64,000 bases of DNA from Kitasatospora azatica KCTC 9699 (GCF_000744785.1 NZ_JQMO01000003.1:2046001-2110000); one strand, 5' to 3'; shown: positions 50,548-59,547, counted from the first letter of the stretch. A program made the numbers and translations. Notes: generated by a model not told the origin, from the letters alone.

Positions 50548-50985
50548 GTGCAGGTGCTTCAGGTACAGCTCGCGGTGGCCGCCGACCCCGCAGAGGTCGG
50601 TCGGGCTCGGCAGTGGGTCCGCGCCAGACTGCTCGCCGTCGGGGCCGACCCCCGGGCCGGGTACGCCGAGACGCTGGTGCTGGTGGTCTCGGAGCTGGTG
50701 ACCAACGCGGTGGTGCACACCGGTCGTCCGGCGGTGCTGCGGCTGCTCTGGCCGGAAGGCGACCGCGCGGTCCGGGTCGAGGTGACGGATGCCAGCGGAG
50801 CGGCCCCGCTGCCCCGGCACGCGTCCGGGGACGCCACCAACGGCCGGGGCCTCGAACTGGTCGACCTGCTCTGCGAGCGCTGGGGCTGGTACCCGCACGG
50901 CTCGGGCAAGTTGGTCTGGTGCGAGATCGACCGGATCGGCGTCGCTGGCGGTGCCTCGGTAGCCGAGTTCCTGACCGTGCACTGA
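50548..50985 (+). CDS. HATPase_c anti-sigma-like ATP-binding protein
   Basis: 145 residues of the RsbW/SpoIIAB-like group that is very numerous in Streptomyces. ETLVLVVSELVTNAVVHTG is the N-box region, VEVTDASG the G1 box and TNGRGLELVDLLCERWG the G2 box. GTG 50548 follows GGTGGTGGAGCG and gives the normal length; the longer open frame upstream has no family features. It may act on a sigma factor or anti-anti-sigma partner encoded elsewhere. Confidence 0.85.
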   Translation: MQVLQVQLAVAADPAEVGRARQWVRARLLAVGADPRAGYAETLVLVVSELVTNAVVHTGRPAVLRLLWPEGDRAVRVEVTDASGAAPLPRHASGDATNGRGLELVDLLCERWGWYPHGSGKLVWCEIDRIGVAGGASVAEFLTVH

Positions 50986-51266
50986 GAGTTGACCGTGTAC
51001 TGGCGGCCGAATTCCGATCACTACCCGACCGAAAGCCACCGCAACCATTCCGAATTTCGGACAAACCCATTGACGTGACGTATCCAACTGATCACTCTTG
51101 GGTCAGCTCTCCGTCGCGAGGGGACGCCAAGGTACGCACGGCCCGGGGGGATCGGCCGGCCCTTGGCGAGTACGGAGCGCCCGTTGTGCGGGTCAGGGCC
51201 CGTACCGGGTGGCCGCCGAGCAGGGGTGCTCGCGCGGCCGCCCTCGGGTAGGCCACCGGTTCGCCG

Positions 51267-52253
51267 TCACCCAGCCGACCGAAAAGTCCGCCGGTAGGCG
51301 CTCGGTGGCAGGTCGAGCCGCCCGCGCAGCTGCAGCCGCAGCGAGGCGGCGGTGCCGAAGCCGGACTCCCTGGCCACCTGGTCGATGCTCAACTCGGTGC
51401 GCTCCAGCAGCTCCCGGGCCCGCTCGGTGCGCTGCACGGTGAGCCACTGCCCCGGGCTGGAGCCGGTCTCCTCGCGGAACCGCCGGGTGAAGGTGCGCAC
51501 GCTCATCCCGGCCCGGTCGGCCAGTTGGTGCAGCGTCAGCGGCTCGGCCAGGTGTCCCAGCGCCCATTCGCGCACCGCCCCGGTACTGCCGCCCGGATCG
51601 GCCGCCGCCGCCACGAGCAGGTCGACGTACTGCCGCTGCCCGCCCTCCCGCCAGGGCGGCACCAGGCTGTTGCGGGCCACCTGGTTGGCGATCGTGCCGC
51701 CGTGGTCGCGGCGGACCAGGTGCAGGCACAGGTCCACCCCGGCGGCCACGCCCCCGGAGGTGAGCACATCGCCGTCGTCCACGTACAGCACGTCCGGGTC
51801 CAGCCGGACCTGCGGGAACCGGCGGGCGAACTCCTCGGTGTGCCGCCAGTGGGTGGTGGCCGGGCGCCCGTCCAGCAGCCCGGCGGCGGCCAGCACGAAG
51901 GCCCCGGTGCAGATCGACACCACCCGGGCGCCGGGCCTGATCCGGGCCAGCGCGGCGGTCAGCTCCGGCGGCAGCTCCCCGCTCGGATAGCGCTCCTGCA
52001 GACCACGGGCGGCCGGCAGCACCACGGTGTCCGCCCGCTCGAGGAGTTCGGGGCCGTGGTCCACCGCGATCCGGAAGTCGGTGCTGGTGGCCACCGGCCC
52101 GCCGTCCACCGTGCAGGTCGCGACCTGGTAGAGCGCAGCCCCGTCCGCCGCCCTGGCCGATTCGAAGATCCGCGAGGGGATGCCGAGTTCGAACGCGATC
52201 ACGCCGTCCAGGGCCAGTACGGCGACGCGGTGCGGAGCCTGGGGAGCCGTCAT
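51267..52253 (-). CDS. GlxA-type AraC regulator with DJ-1/PfpI domain
   Basis: 328 residues. The first 190 form a DJ-1/PfpI-like domain (RVAVLALDGVIAFELGIPSRIFE, VVSICTGAFVLAAAGLLDGRPATTHW, LTSGGVAAGVDLCLHLV), where the nucleophile Cys is in the CTGAF elbow, and the rest is an AraC double HTH (LTLHQLADRAGMSVRTFTRRFREETGSSPGQWL). Ligands are probably small amines or similar. It is divergent from an MFS gene, with repeated DNA between them. Confidence 0.92.
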   Translation of the reverse strand: MTAPQAPHRVAVLALDGVIAFELGIPSRIFESARAADGAALYQVATCTVDGGPVATSTDFRIAVDHGPELLERADTVVLPAARGLQERYPSGELPPELTAALARIRPGARVVSICTGAFVLAAAGLLDGRPATTHWRHTEEFARRFPQVRLDPDVLYVDDGDVLTSGGVAAGVDLCLHLVRRDHGGTIANQVARNSLVPPWREGGQRQYVDLLVAAAADPGGSTGAVREWALGHLAEPLTLHQLADRAGMSVRTFTRRFREETGSSPGQWLTVQRTERARELLERTELSIDQVARESGFGTAASLRLQLRGRLDLPPSAYRRTFRSAG

Positions 52254-52265
52254 CCACGCATTGTC

Positions 52266-52348
52266 ACCCGAAGAACCGCCACCCGAGGAACTGCTACCCG
52301 GAAAGGGTTGGAAATGCCTGGCTCGATGCCTGGTCCGATGCCTGGCCC
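52266..52348. repeat. Two short tandem repeat arrays in the GlxA/MFS divergent region
   Basis: Array 1: ACCCGAAGAACCGCC (52266-52280) and ACCCGAGGAACTGCT (52281-52295), 15 bp each, with a partial third. Array 2: three 12-bp units of the form GATGCCTGGYCC at 52313-52324, 52325-52336 and 52337-52348. Array 2 is also read as the start of the small frame at 52314. Confidence 0.5.
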
Positions 52349-52418
52349 GATCCTTGCGGAAGATGGCAGTCAGGCCACTCGTCCGCGCGTTCGGGTCTCG
52401 GGAGACTCGTCTGCGTGA
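52314..52418 (+). CDS. Possible 34-residue leader peptide coupled to the MFS gene
   Basis: Starts MPGSMPGPMPGPILAED, ends VSGDSSA, stop TGA at 52416-52418 overlapping the MFS start codon GTG (GTGA). AAAGGG lies just ahead. The (MPGP)-like repeat arises from the 12-bp DNA repeat. Translation would couple the exporter to it. It could equally be non-coding DNA with an accidental open frame. Confidence 0.3.
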   Translation: MPGSMPGPMPGPILAEDGSQATRPRVRVSGDSSA

Positions 52419-53728
52419 CCGAGCTGACCGAGACTCCCGCCCCGCTCCACGACCGACGCCCCGCCCCCAGGCTCCACTACGCCTGGGTGATCGCGGCCCT
52501 CTCGCTGCTGGTGCTGGTCGGCTCGGCCGGCTTCCGCTCCGCGCCCGGCCTGATGATGGACGCCTGGAACAGCCAGTTCGGCTGGTCGCACGGCCTGATC
52601 GGGATGGCCGTCTCGGTCAACCTCACCCTCTACGGGCTCACCGCGCCGTTCGCCGCCGCGCTGATGGACCGCTTCGGGGTGCGGCTGGTGACCGTCTGCG
52701 CGCTGCTCACCATCTCGGTGGGCTCCGGCCTGACCGTGCTGATGACCCACCCCTGGCAGCTGATCCTCTGCTGGGGCGTGCTGGTCGGCCTGGGCAGCGG
52801 CAGCATGGCCGGCGCCTTCGCCACCACCGTCACCGGACGCTGGTTCAAGGCCCGCCAGGGCCTGGTCACCGGGGTGCTCACGGCGGCCGGTGCGGCGGGC
52901 AACCTGATCTTCCTGCCGGTGCTCTCCTGGCTGGTCCAGGCCGAGGGCTGGAAGGCCGCGGTGGTCGTGGTCTCGCTGTGCGCCACCGCCGTCTCGGTCC
53001 CGGTGCTGCTGCTGATGCGCGAGCGGCCGGCCGACGTCGGGCTGCTGCCGTACGGCGCCGCGCCGGGTGACGAACTGCCGCCCGCGACCAGCGGCCGGGC
53101 CGTCTCCCGCACCCTGCGGGTGCTGCGCGAGGCCTCCCGCACCCGGCAGTTCTGGCTGCTGGCCGGCTCCTTCGCGATCTGCGGCGCGACCACCGTCGGC
53201 CTGGTCGGCACCCACTTCATCCCCGCCGCGCACGACCACGGGATGCCGGAGACCACGGCGGCCGGCCTGCTGGCGATGATCGGCGTCTTCGACGTGATCG
53301 GCACCGTGGCCAGCGGCTGGTTCACCGACCGGGTCGACTCGCGGCGCCTGCTGGTCGTCTACTACGCGCTGCGCGGCGCCTCGCTCTGCTTCCTGCCGCA
53401 GCTGTTCGCCGGCAGCGTCAAGCCGCCGTTCCTGGCCTTCGTGATCTTCTACGGCCTGGACTGGGTCGCCACCGTGCCGCCCACCGTGGCGCTCTGCCGC
53501 CGCTACTTCGGGGCGGATGCGCCGATCGTCTTCGGCTGGGTGCTGGCCTGCCACCAGATCGGCGCCTCGATCGTCTCCACCGCGGCCGGGGTGATGCGGG
53601 ACAAGTTCGGCGACTACGACCTGGCCTGGTACGGCGCGGGCGGGCTCTGCCTGCTGGCCGTGCTGCTCTGCCTGGCCCTGCGCAGCCGGCCCACCTCGCC
53701 CGCGCTGACCGTCGCCGCGGCTCAGTAA
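52415..53728 (+). CDS. MFS transporter (OxlT/MCT-like, oxalate:formate antiporter group)
   Basis: 437 residues, 12 helices. LHYAWVIAALSLLVLVGSAGFRSAPGLMMDAW and GWSHGLIGMAVSVNLTLYGLTAPFAAALMDRFGVRLV are the usual opening of this group, with MREPA-type loop LMRERPADVGLLPYG in the middle. Such proteins carry small carboxylates or drugs; substrate unknown. GTG 52415 is the start. The GlxA regulator is divergent, and a small frame ends on its start codon. Confidence 0.88.
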   Translation: MTELTETPAPLHDRRPAPRLHYAWVIAALSLLVLVGSAGFRSAPGLMMDAWNSQFGWSHGLIGMAVSVNLTLYGLTAPFAAALMDRFGVRLVTVCALLTISVGSGLTVLMTHPWQLILCWGVLVGLGSGSMAGAFATTVTGRWFKARQGLVTGVLTAAGAAGNLIFLPVLSWLVQAEGWKAAVVVVSLCATAVSVPVLLLMRERPADVGLLPYGAAPGDELPPATSGRAVSRTLRVLREASRTRQFWLLAGSFAICGATTVGLVGTHFIPAAHDHGMPETTAAGLLAMIGVFDVIGTVASGWFTDRVDSRRLLVVYYALRGASLCFLPQLFAGSVKPPFLAFVIFYGLDWVATVPPTVALCRRYFGADAPIVFGWVLACHQIGASIVSTAAGVMRDKFGDYDLAWYGAGGLCLLAVLLCLALRSRPTSPALTVAAAQ

Positions 53729-53738
53729 GCTCGACGGC

Positions 53739-54275
53739 ATGCCTTTGCACTTCGCCCTCGACCCCGAGCTGACCGACGAGCTGCGCGCCGAGATCGTCAC
53801 GCTCTGGACGGACGTGACCAACGCCGGCGGCGCGGTGGGCTTCGTCCCGCCGGTCACCGAGGAGCGGGTGTGGCCGACCGCGGAGAAGCAGTTCCGCGGC
53901 CTGGGTGCGGTGGCCGACCCCGACGCCGACCGGCTGCTGATCGCCCGCGAAGGGGAGCGGGGCCCGCTGGTGGCGGTGCTCTTCTTCGAGAGCATGCGCT
54001 TCGAGCTGATGGACCACTGGCGGCTGCTCAAGCGGGTCATGGTCTCCCCGAAGCACCAGGGCCAGGGGTACGGGCAGCAGCTGATGGCCGAGGCCGAGCG
54101 GGTCGCGCGCGGCTGGGGCCTGGCCGGCCTGCGGCTCACCAGCCGCGGCGGCCAGGGCCTGGAACGCTTCTACACCGGCTGCGGCTACACCGAGGTCGGC
54201 CGGGTGCCGGGCGCGATCCGGGTCGCCCCCGGGGACGACCGGGACGACATCACCTTCTGGATGGCGCTGCACTGA
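53739..54275 (+). CDS. GNAT-family N-acetyltransferase
   Basis: 178 residues. RVMVSPKHQGQGYGQQLMAEAERVARGWGLAGLRLTSRGGQGLERFYTGCGYTEVGRVPG is a complete GNAT core, with the acetyl-CoA loop QGQGYG; the N-terminal part is specific to this protein. ATG 53739 is 10 bp after the MFS stop codon, so the two may be co-transcribed. Substrate unknown. Confidence 0.9.
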   Translation: MPLHFALDPELTDELRAEIVTLWTDVTNAGGAVGFVPPVTEERVWPTAEKQFRGLGAVADPDADRLLIAREGERGPLVAVLFFESMRFELMDHWRLLKRVMVSPKHQGQGYGQQLMAEAERVARGWGLAGLRLTSRGGQGLERFYTGCGYTEVGRVPGAIRVAPGDDRDDITFWMALH

Positions 54276-54366
54276 CGGGTGGCACGGGCCCGAGGCCCGT
54301 CATGATCTCCACGACCGGCATGCTTCACTGGGAGAGCTGTCGTACCCGTGAAGAAGGAAGCCACCC

Positions 54367-54693
54367 GTGAGCAGCAAGTCGCACGCCACGCTCCGTTACA
54401 CCTCGCTGCGGGCCAGCATCTTCCTCGCCTGCCTGCTGGTCTTCACGCTGCTCGGGCACTTCGGGATCATCCCCGTGGTCGGCGCCACCGGCTTCGTCTT
54501 CCTGGTGCTGCTGGCCGGCCTGGTCTCGGCGCCGATCAGCTACGTGGTGCTGAGCAAGCAGCGCGACGAGATGTCCGAGCAGATCGTCGGCAAGGTCTCC
54601 ACGCTCAAGGCCCGCACCAAGCAGCGGATCGCGGACCAGAACGCCGAGGAGGACGCGGCGGACGAGGCCGCGCGCGCCGCCGTTCAGCAGTGA
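54367..54693 (+). CDS. DUF4229-type small membrane protein
   Basis: 108 residues. Two helices, about 10-30 (SLRASIFLACLLVFTLLGHFG) and 37-60, then a cytoplasmic charged tail (SKQRDEMSEQIVGKVSTLKARTKQRIADQNAEEDAADEAARAAVQQ) that may form a coiled coil. The layout fits the actinobacterial DUF4229 family, of unknown function. GTG 54367 follows GAAGGAAGCC. Confidence 0.8.
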   Translation: MSSKSHATLRYTSLRASIFLACLLVFTLLGHFGIIPVVGATGFVFLVLLAGLVSAPISYVVLSKQRDEMSEQIVGKVSTLKARTKQRIADQNAEEDAADEAARAAVQQ

Positions 54694-54706
54694 CGACGCC
54701 GGCGAC

Positions 54707-55711
54707 GTGACTGGTACCCCGGCCCGCCGCCCCACCGGGCGGGACGTGGCCCAACTGGCCGGCGTCTCGCAGGCAACCGTCTCGCTGGTCTTCTCCGGCG
54801 GCGAGGCCGGCCACCGGGTCTCGGCCGGCACCCGGGAACGCGTGCTGGAGGCCGCCCGGGGCCTGGGCTACCGACCGCAGGCGGCCGGGCGCCAACTGCG
54901 CCTGGGGCGCAGCGGGATGGCCATGCTGGCAGTGCCCAACCTGCAGGGCCCGTTCTTCGGCCGGGTGCTGGAGGGAGTGCACGAGGAGGCGGCCCGGCAC
55001 GGCCTCGACGTGGTGGTCAGCTCCGGCTGGAGCGCCGCGACCCTTGCCGAGGCGGCGACCAGCAGCCGCTTCGACGGACTGCTGATCTGCTCCCCGGACG
55101 ACAGCCAACTCGGCGCGCTGCCCTCCGGTACGCCCGCCGTCTTCCTGGACGCCGACCCGGCCGCGGCGGGTGGCGCCCCCACCGTCGAACTGGACCTCGC
55201 GGGCGGCATGGCCGCCGCCGTCGCCCACCTCGGCGCCCTCGGCCACCGCCGGCTCGGGCGGCTGCGCTCCACCCACAGCGCCCACACCTTCCGGGTCCGC
55301 CAAGCCGCCTTCGAACGCGCGGCGGCCGGCTTCGAGGTCCTGGAGTACGGCGTCTCCCTGAACCGCGGCGAGACCGCCGCCCGCGCGGCCGCCGCCGAAC
55401 TGCTGGGCCGCCCCGACCGCCCGCACGCGGTGGTCTGCGACGACGACGTGGTCGCCTCGGGGCTGTACCAGGCAGCGGCGGACCTGGGGCTGCGGATCCC
55501 GGAGGACGTGTCCGTGGTCGGCATCGACAACATCGCGGTGGCGGCGCTGCTCACCCCGCCGCTGACCACCGTCGACCTCCCGGGCGAACAGCTGGGGCGG
55601 GTCGGCATCGCCGCCCTGGCCGAGCTGCTGGCGGGGCGGCCGGCGGCGTCGGTGGCGCCGCTGGAAACCTCACTGATCGTCAGGTCCTCGACGCAGCGGT
55701 CGACTTCCTGA
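54707..55711 (+). CDS. LacI-family transcriptional regulator
   Basis: 334 residues. HTH TGRDVAQLAGVSQATVSLVFSGGEAGHRVSAGTRERVLEAARGLGYRPQAAGRQLRLGRSG, hinge and the periplasmic-binding type sugar sensor domain (LDVVVSSG, DGLLICSPDD, DDDVVASGLYQAAADLGLRIPEDVSVVGIDNIAVAALLTPPLTTVD). No sugar gene is adjacent. GTG 54707, 13 bp after the DUF4229 gene. Convergent with the TetR gene, 4 bp apart. Confidence 0.92.
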   Translation: MTGTPARRPTGRDVAQLAGVSQATVSLVFSGGEAGHRVSAGTRERVLEAARGLGYRPQAAGRQLRLGRSGMAMLAVPNLQGPFFGRVLEGVHEEAARHGLDVVVSSGWSAATLAEAATSSRFDGLLICSPDDSQLGALPSGTPAVFLDADPAAAGGAPTVELDLAGGMAAAVAHLGALGHRRLGRLRSTHSAHTFRVRQAAFERAAAGFEVLEYGVSLNRGETAARAAAAELLGRPDRPHAVVCDDDVVASGLYQAAADLGLRIPEDVSVVGIDNIAVAALLTPPLTTVDLPGEQLGRVGIAALAELLAGRPAASVAPLETSLIVRSSTQRSTS

Positions 55712-55715
55712 GCTG

Positions 55716-56444
55716 TCAGCCGGCCGCCTCGGGGAGCCGCAGCGCCAGGCCGTCGAGGACGACCTCCAGCCCGTAGCCGAACTTGCTGTCGCGGATCTCG
55801 ACCGGGTCGACCGGCAGGGGGGCGGCATAGGCCTCGGCCAGGTGGTCGTGGTCGGCGGCGGCCTGCTGGGCGGCGGGCATCAGGCGGGCGATGAACGCGG
55901 CTTCGGTCTCGCCGGAGCGGGCGATGGTGGTGAGCCAGGCCGCCTCGGTGGTGCTCATGCCGATCACGAAGGACAGCACGGTGTCGATCGCGCGGCTCGG
56001 TTCGGGGAAGCCGGCGGCCGTGAAGAGGGCGGCCAGGCGCTCGGAGAAGGCCATCAGGTTGGGGCCCAGGTAGGCCAGGCCGGCCTGGCCGAGGACCGAG
56101 GACAGCCAGGGGTGACGCAGGGCCGTCGCCCGGAAGGACTGGGCGGCCTCGGTGACGGCGGCGCGCCAGTCGGGGGTGCCGGGGGCGGGGACGACGATCT
56201 CGGCCACCACCTCGTCCACCACGAGCTCCATCAGCTCGTCCTTGGTGGCGACGTGCCGGTAGAGGGAGGTCGCGCCGGCGTTCAGGCGGGCACCGAGCTT
56301 GCGCATGCTGAGCGCCTCGATGCCGTCGGTGTCCAGCATGGCGATCGCCTCGCGGACGATCGCGGCCTGGCTGAGCGCGGGCTGGTCGGGCTCGCGCTGC
56401 TGTCGGGTCCACACGGACGGGCTCTGCTTCGTCTTGGCGGCCAT
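55716..56444 (-). CDS. TetR-family transcriptional regulator of the DHA2 exporter
   Basis: 242 residues. HTH ALSQAAIVREAIAMLDTDGIEALSMRKLGARLNAGATSLYRHVATKDELMELVVDEV and a TetR_C-type second domain. It is divergent from the MFS gene at 56570, and four related operator-like sites lie between them, so it almost certainly represses itself and the exporter. ATG 56442-56444 is preferred to the upstream TTG/GTG-like starts, which would place the operators within the gene. Confidence 0.93.
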   Translation of the reverse strand: MAAKTKQSPSVWTRQQREPDQPALSQAAIVREAIAMLDTDGIEALSMRKLGARLNAGATSLYRHVATKDELMELVVDEVVAEIVVPAPGTPDWRAAVTEAAQSFRATALRHPWLSSVLGQAGLAYLGPNLMAFSERLAALFTAAGFPEPSRAIDTVLSFVIGMSTTEAAWLTTIARSGETEAAFIARLMPAAQQAAADHDHLAEAYAAPLPVDPVEIRDSKFGYGLEVVLDGLALRLPEAAG

Positions 56445-56456
56445 GGCGCTCCTTCG

Positions 56457-56553
56457 TGCGTACAGCGTTCGCATTCAGCGTACATCGAAGAGGGGTTGCG
56501 CACACTGTTCCGCTGTGCGTACAGTGTTCGCAACGAAGGAACAGTGTGCGCAA
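56457..56553. promoter_or_regulatory. Four-site operator cluster of the TetR/MFS pair
   Basis: Consensus TGCGnACAnTGTnCGCA. Sites: TGCGTACAGCGTTCGCA (56457-56473), TGCGCACACTGTTC... (from 56497), TGCGTACAGTGTTCGCA (56516-56532) and its inverted partner GAACAGTGTGCGCA (56539-56552). The arms at 56496-56510 and 56539-56553 are a perfect 15-bp inverted repeat. Centre spacings are about 20-40 bp. Confidence 0.8.
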
Positions 56554-56569
56554 GCCGGAAGGAAGTCCC

Positions 56570-58069
56570 ATGGAAACCCGCAACCCACGTCGCTGGTGGA
56601 TCCTGATCGTGCTCTGCCTCAGCTCGCTGGTCCTGGTGGTCGACAGCATGGCGCTGACCGTCGCGGTCCCGGCCATGACCCGCGACATCGGGGCCACGGC
56701 CCAGGACACCCAGTGGATCCTCGACTCCTACGTCCTGGTCTTCGCCGGCCTGCTGCTCACCTCGGGCAGTCTCGGTGACCGCTTCGGGCGCCGGAAGATC
56801 ATGATCATCGGCCTGCTGCTCTTCGGAGCCGCCTCACTGGCCGCGACCTTCTGCACCAACCCCGGCGAACTGATCGCCGTCCGCGTGGTCATGGGCGTCG
56901 GCGGCGCGCTGATCATGCCGTCCACCCTGTCGATCCTGATCACCGTCTTCCAGGAGGACGAGCGCGGCAAGGCGATGGCCGCCTGGGGCTCGGTCTCGAT
57001 GCTCGGCCTGGTCGGCAGCCCGGTGCTCGGCGGCGTGCTGATCGCGCACTTCTCCTGGCAGTCGATCTTCTTCATCAACGTCCCGGTCGTTGTGCTGGCC
57101 GTGCTGGCGGGCCTGACCCTGATGCCGGAGTCCAAGGGACCGTGGCGCAAGCCCGACCCGCTGGGCGCGGTGCTGTCCGCGGCCGGTATGACCGCGCTGA
57201 TCTGGTGGATCATCGACATCCCGCAGCACGGCGCCTTCGCCGGCCGGTCGGCGATCACCCTGGCCGTCGCGGTGCTGGCCCTGGGCGGGTTCGTGGTCTG
57301 GGAGAACGTCACCCCCGCTCCGATGGCGCCGCTGGTCCTGTTCAAGAACCGCAATTTCAGCGGCGGCTCGCTCTCGCTGACCCTCGTTCAGATCGGCAAC
57401 GGCGGCCTGCTGCTGGTCCTCACCCAGTACCTGCAGTTCGTCCTCGGCTACTCGCCGGTCAAGGCGGGCCTGGCCTTCGTGCCACTGGCGGTCGCCGCGC
57501 TGATCGGCAACAGCGCCGGCGCCGGCCTCGCCGCCAAGATCGGCAACCGCCTGCTGGTGCTGGTCGGAATGCTGGTGATGGCCTCCTCCTTCGCGCTGCT
57601 GACCACCGTCACCGCCGACAGCGGCTTCACCGTCCCGGCGGTCGCGCTGGGCCTGCTCGGACTGGGCGCCGGCCTGGCGATGCCGGCCGCGGTCGGCGCG
57701 CTGATGGGCACCATCCCGGCGGAGCAGGCGGGCGTCGGCTCCGCCCTCAACGACACCATCGGACAGGCCGGCACCGCGCTCGGCATCGCCATCCTCGGCT
57801 CGCTGCTGTCCAGCGGCTTCGCCCACCAGATGCCCGCCGGCACCTCCGACCAGGCCAAGCACTCGATCGCCGGCGCCCTGGCCGCCGCCCACGGCGACAC
57901 CGGCCTGATCCACACCGCCCGCCAGGCCTTCACCGCCGCGATGTCCACCACCTTCACCATCAGCGCCGTCGGCGTCCTCGCCGCCGCCGTACTGGCCGCC
58001 CTGGTCATGCGCGACACCAAGCCCGAGCCCGCCGAGACCCCGGCCGAGGAGCAGGCGCTCGCCGCCTGA
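56570..58069 (+). CDS. MFS drug exporter, DHA2 (14-helix) type
   Basis: 499 residues, about 14 helices. WWILIVLCLSSLVLVVDSMALTVAVPAMTRDIGATAQDTQWILDSYVLVFAGLLLTSGSLGDRFGRRKIMIIG is the classical DHA2 opening with motif A LGDRFGRRK. The tail is hydrophilic (PEPAETPAEEQALAA). ATG 56570 follows GGAAGGAAG. It is divergent from a TetR gene and ends in a very strong terminator. Substrate unknown; drug or dye export is likely. Confidence 0.92.
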   Translation: METRNPRRWWILIVLCLSSLVLVVDSMALTVAVPAMTRDIGATAQDTQWILDSYVLVFAGLLLTSGSLGDRFGRRKIMIIGLLLFGAASLAATFCTNPGELIAVRVVMGVGGALIMPSTLSILITVFQEDERGKAMAAWGSVSMLGLVGSPVLGGVLIAHFSWQSIFFINVPVVVLAVLAGLTLMPESKGPWRKPDPLGAVLSAAGMTALIWWIIDIPQHGAFAGRSAITLAVAVLALGGFVVWENVTPAPMAPLVLFKNRNFSGGSLSLTLVQIGNGGLLLVLTQYLQFVLGYSPVKAGLAFVPLAVAALIGNSAGAGLAAKIGNRLLVLVGMLVMASSFALLTTVTADSGFTVPAVALGLLGLGAGLAMPAAVGALMGTIPAEQAGVGSALNDTIGQAGTALGIAILGSLLSSGFAHQMPAGTSDQAKHSIAGALAAAHGDTGLIHTARQAFTAAMSTTFTISAVGVLAAAVLAALVMRDTKPEPAETPAEEQALAA

Positions 58070-58076
58070 GCGGAAC

Positions 58077-58130
58077 GAGTACGGAAGAAGGCCGGCGCCC
58101 CTGAGGGGGTGCCGGCCTTCTTCCGTACTC
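58077..58130. terminator. Terminator after the DHA2 exporter, 20-bp perfect outer stem
   Basis: GAGTACGGAAGAAGGCCGGC pairs exactly with 58111-58130; a G-T wobble and CCCC/GGGG extend the stem to about 25 bp, loop TGAG. Confidence 0.9.
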
Positions 58131-58304
58131 AATGTCCTAGCTGCACCGGTGTGACCCCCACGGCCAGTGGAAGTCCGTTGCCGCGGACCGGCAGCGGCGG
58201 ACCGGGCGGGCTGGGCGGCGTGAGCGGCGGCAGCCGGACACCCGGTGGCCCGGTGTGCTGCGCGGGCGCCTACCGCCGGCCTCGGCGGGGTGACTGACAG
58301 GCAG

Positions 58305-59513
58305 TCAAACAGCGACCAGCGGCGCCGCGATCCGTGCGGCGACCGGCGGGACCAGGCGCCGGCGGGCGGCGAACAGCAGCAGGCCGCCGAGCGCCACCCC
58401 GCCGACCGAGCAACTGGCCACCGCGGTCAGCGAACTCGCCACCAGCGAGCCGGAGACGGCGTAGCCGAGCGCGTTGCCGGTGGCGAACAGGGTGACCAGC
58501 CAGGCGAAGGCCTCGGTCACCGTCCCGCTCGGGGCCAGCTCGGCGACCAGTACGAAGGCCGCCGCGAGCAGCGGGGCGAGCGCGAGGCCGGAGAGGAAGG
58601 CGAACCCGACCATCAGGACCGGGCCCGGCAGGGCGACCAGCGGCAGGTAGCAGGCGGCCATCAGCAGGCCGAGCGCCCAGGTGCGGGTGGCGGTGCTGCT
58701 GCGCCAGCGGATCGCACCGTAGCCGAGCGCGCCGAGCAGGCCGGCCAGCGCGGCGGTGGCGAGCAGCAGTCCGGCGCCGCCCGGGAGTTGGTGCGGGTGC
58801 TGCTCGGCGTAGGCGATGAAGAGGACGTTCTGCGCGCCGACCGTCCAGCCCGCGCCGGCCAGGCCGATCAACAGCAGCACCAGACCCGGGGACCGCAGCG
58901 GGCCGAGCAGTCCGGCGCCGTGCTCGCGCGCCGGAGCCTGCCAGCGGCGGGCGGGCGCGGCGGTGGCGACCACCAGGGCGCCGAGGAAGCCGAGGCCGGC
59001 GGCGGTCCAGAGGGCAGCGGTCGGGCTGACGGCGCCCGCGATCCCGGCCACCGCCAGCGGGCCGGCGACGTACAGGATCTGCTGCGAGGCGGAGTCGAAG
59101 GCGTAGGCGGTGTCGAGCTGTTCGGCCTTCACCACGTCCGGCCAGAGCGCCCGCAGGCAGGGCTCGAGCGGCGGCATGGCCAGCCCGGCGATCGCCGCGC
59201 CGCCGATCGCCGCGAGCGTGTTGCCGGGCGCCAGCGCGAGCAGCGCGTAGCCCAGTCCGGCGACCAGCGCGGAGCAGAGCAGCACCTTCGGCTGCCCGGT
59301 GCGGTCGACGATCCGCCCGAGCACCGGCCCGCCCACGGCGGCGGCGATCGCATAGGCGGCGGTGGCCAGGCCGATCCTGCTGTACGCCGTCCCGGCCTCG
59401 CGCAGCGCGAGCGCGATCACCAGGGCGGTCATGCCCGCGGGGAGCCGGCCGAGCAGGGTGCCGAGCAGCAGACGGGTGACGTGCGGGGCACGGAGCAGGG
59501 CGAGGTAGCCCAC
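58305..59513 (-). CDS. MFS transporter with a palindromic promoter operator
   Basis: 402 residues from GTG 59511-59513 (GGGAGACCCCC ahead). Eleven to twelve helices; YLALLRAPHVTRLLLGTLLGRLPAGMTALVIALALREAGTAYSRIGLATAAYAIAAAVGGPVLGRIVDRTGQPKVLL resembles the YfmO-like or sugar/drug efflux MFS_1 group. An upstream ATG at 59577-59579 would place the 24-bp palindrome in the coding region, so it is rejected. No regulator gene is adjacent; the next gene is a Uma2 nuclease. Substrate unknown. Confidence 0.85.
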   Translation of the reverse strand: MGYLALLRAPHVTRLLLGTLLGRLPAGMTALVIALALREAGTAYSRIGLATAAYAIAAAVGGPVLGRIVDRTGQPKVLLCSALVAGLGYALLALAPGNTLAAIGGAAIAGLAMPPLEPCLRALWPDVVKAEQLDTAYAFDSASQQILYVAGPLAVAGIAGAVSPTAALWTAAGLGFLGALVVATAAPARRWQAPAREHGAGLLGPLRSPGLVLLLIGLAGAGWTVGAQNVLFIAYAEQHPHQLPGGAGLLLATAALAGLLGALGYGAIRWRSSTATRTWALGLLMAACYLPLVALPGPVLMVGFAFLSGLALAPLLAAAFVLVAELAPSGTVTEAFAWLVTLFATGNALGYAVSGSLVASSLTAVASCSVGGVALGGLLLFAARRRLVPPVAARIAAPLVAV

Positions 59514-59547
59514 GGGGGTCTCCCGGGGTTGGGGGCGGGGCAGATTA

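Noticed and set aside
51070..51098. Possible promoter TTGACG for a small RNA after the HATPase gene
   Set aside because: No TANNNT box at 16-19 bp spacing and no terminator on that strand before the GlxA gene.
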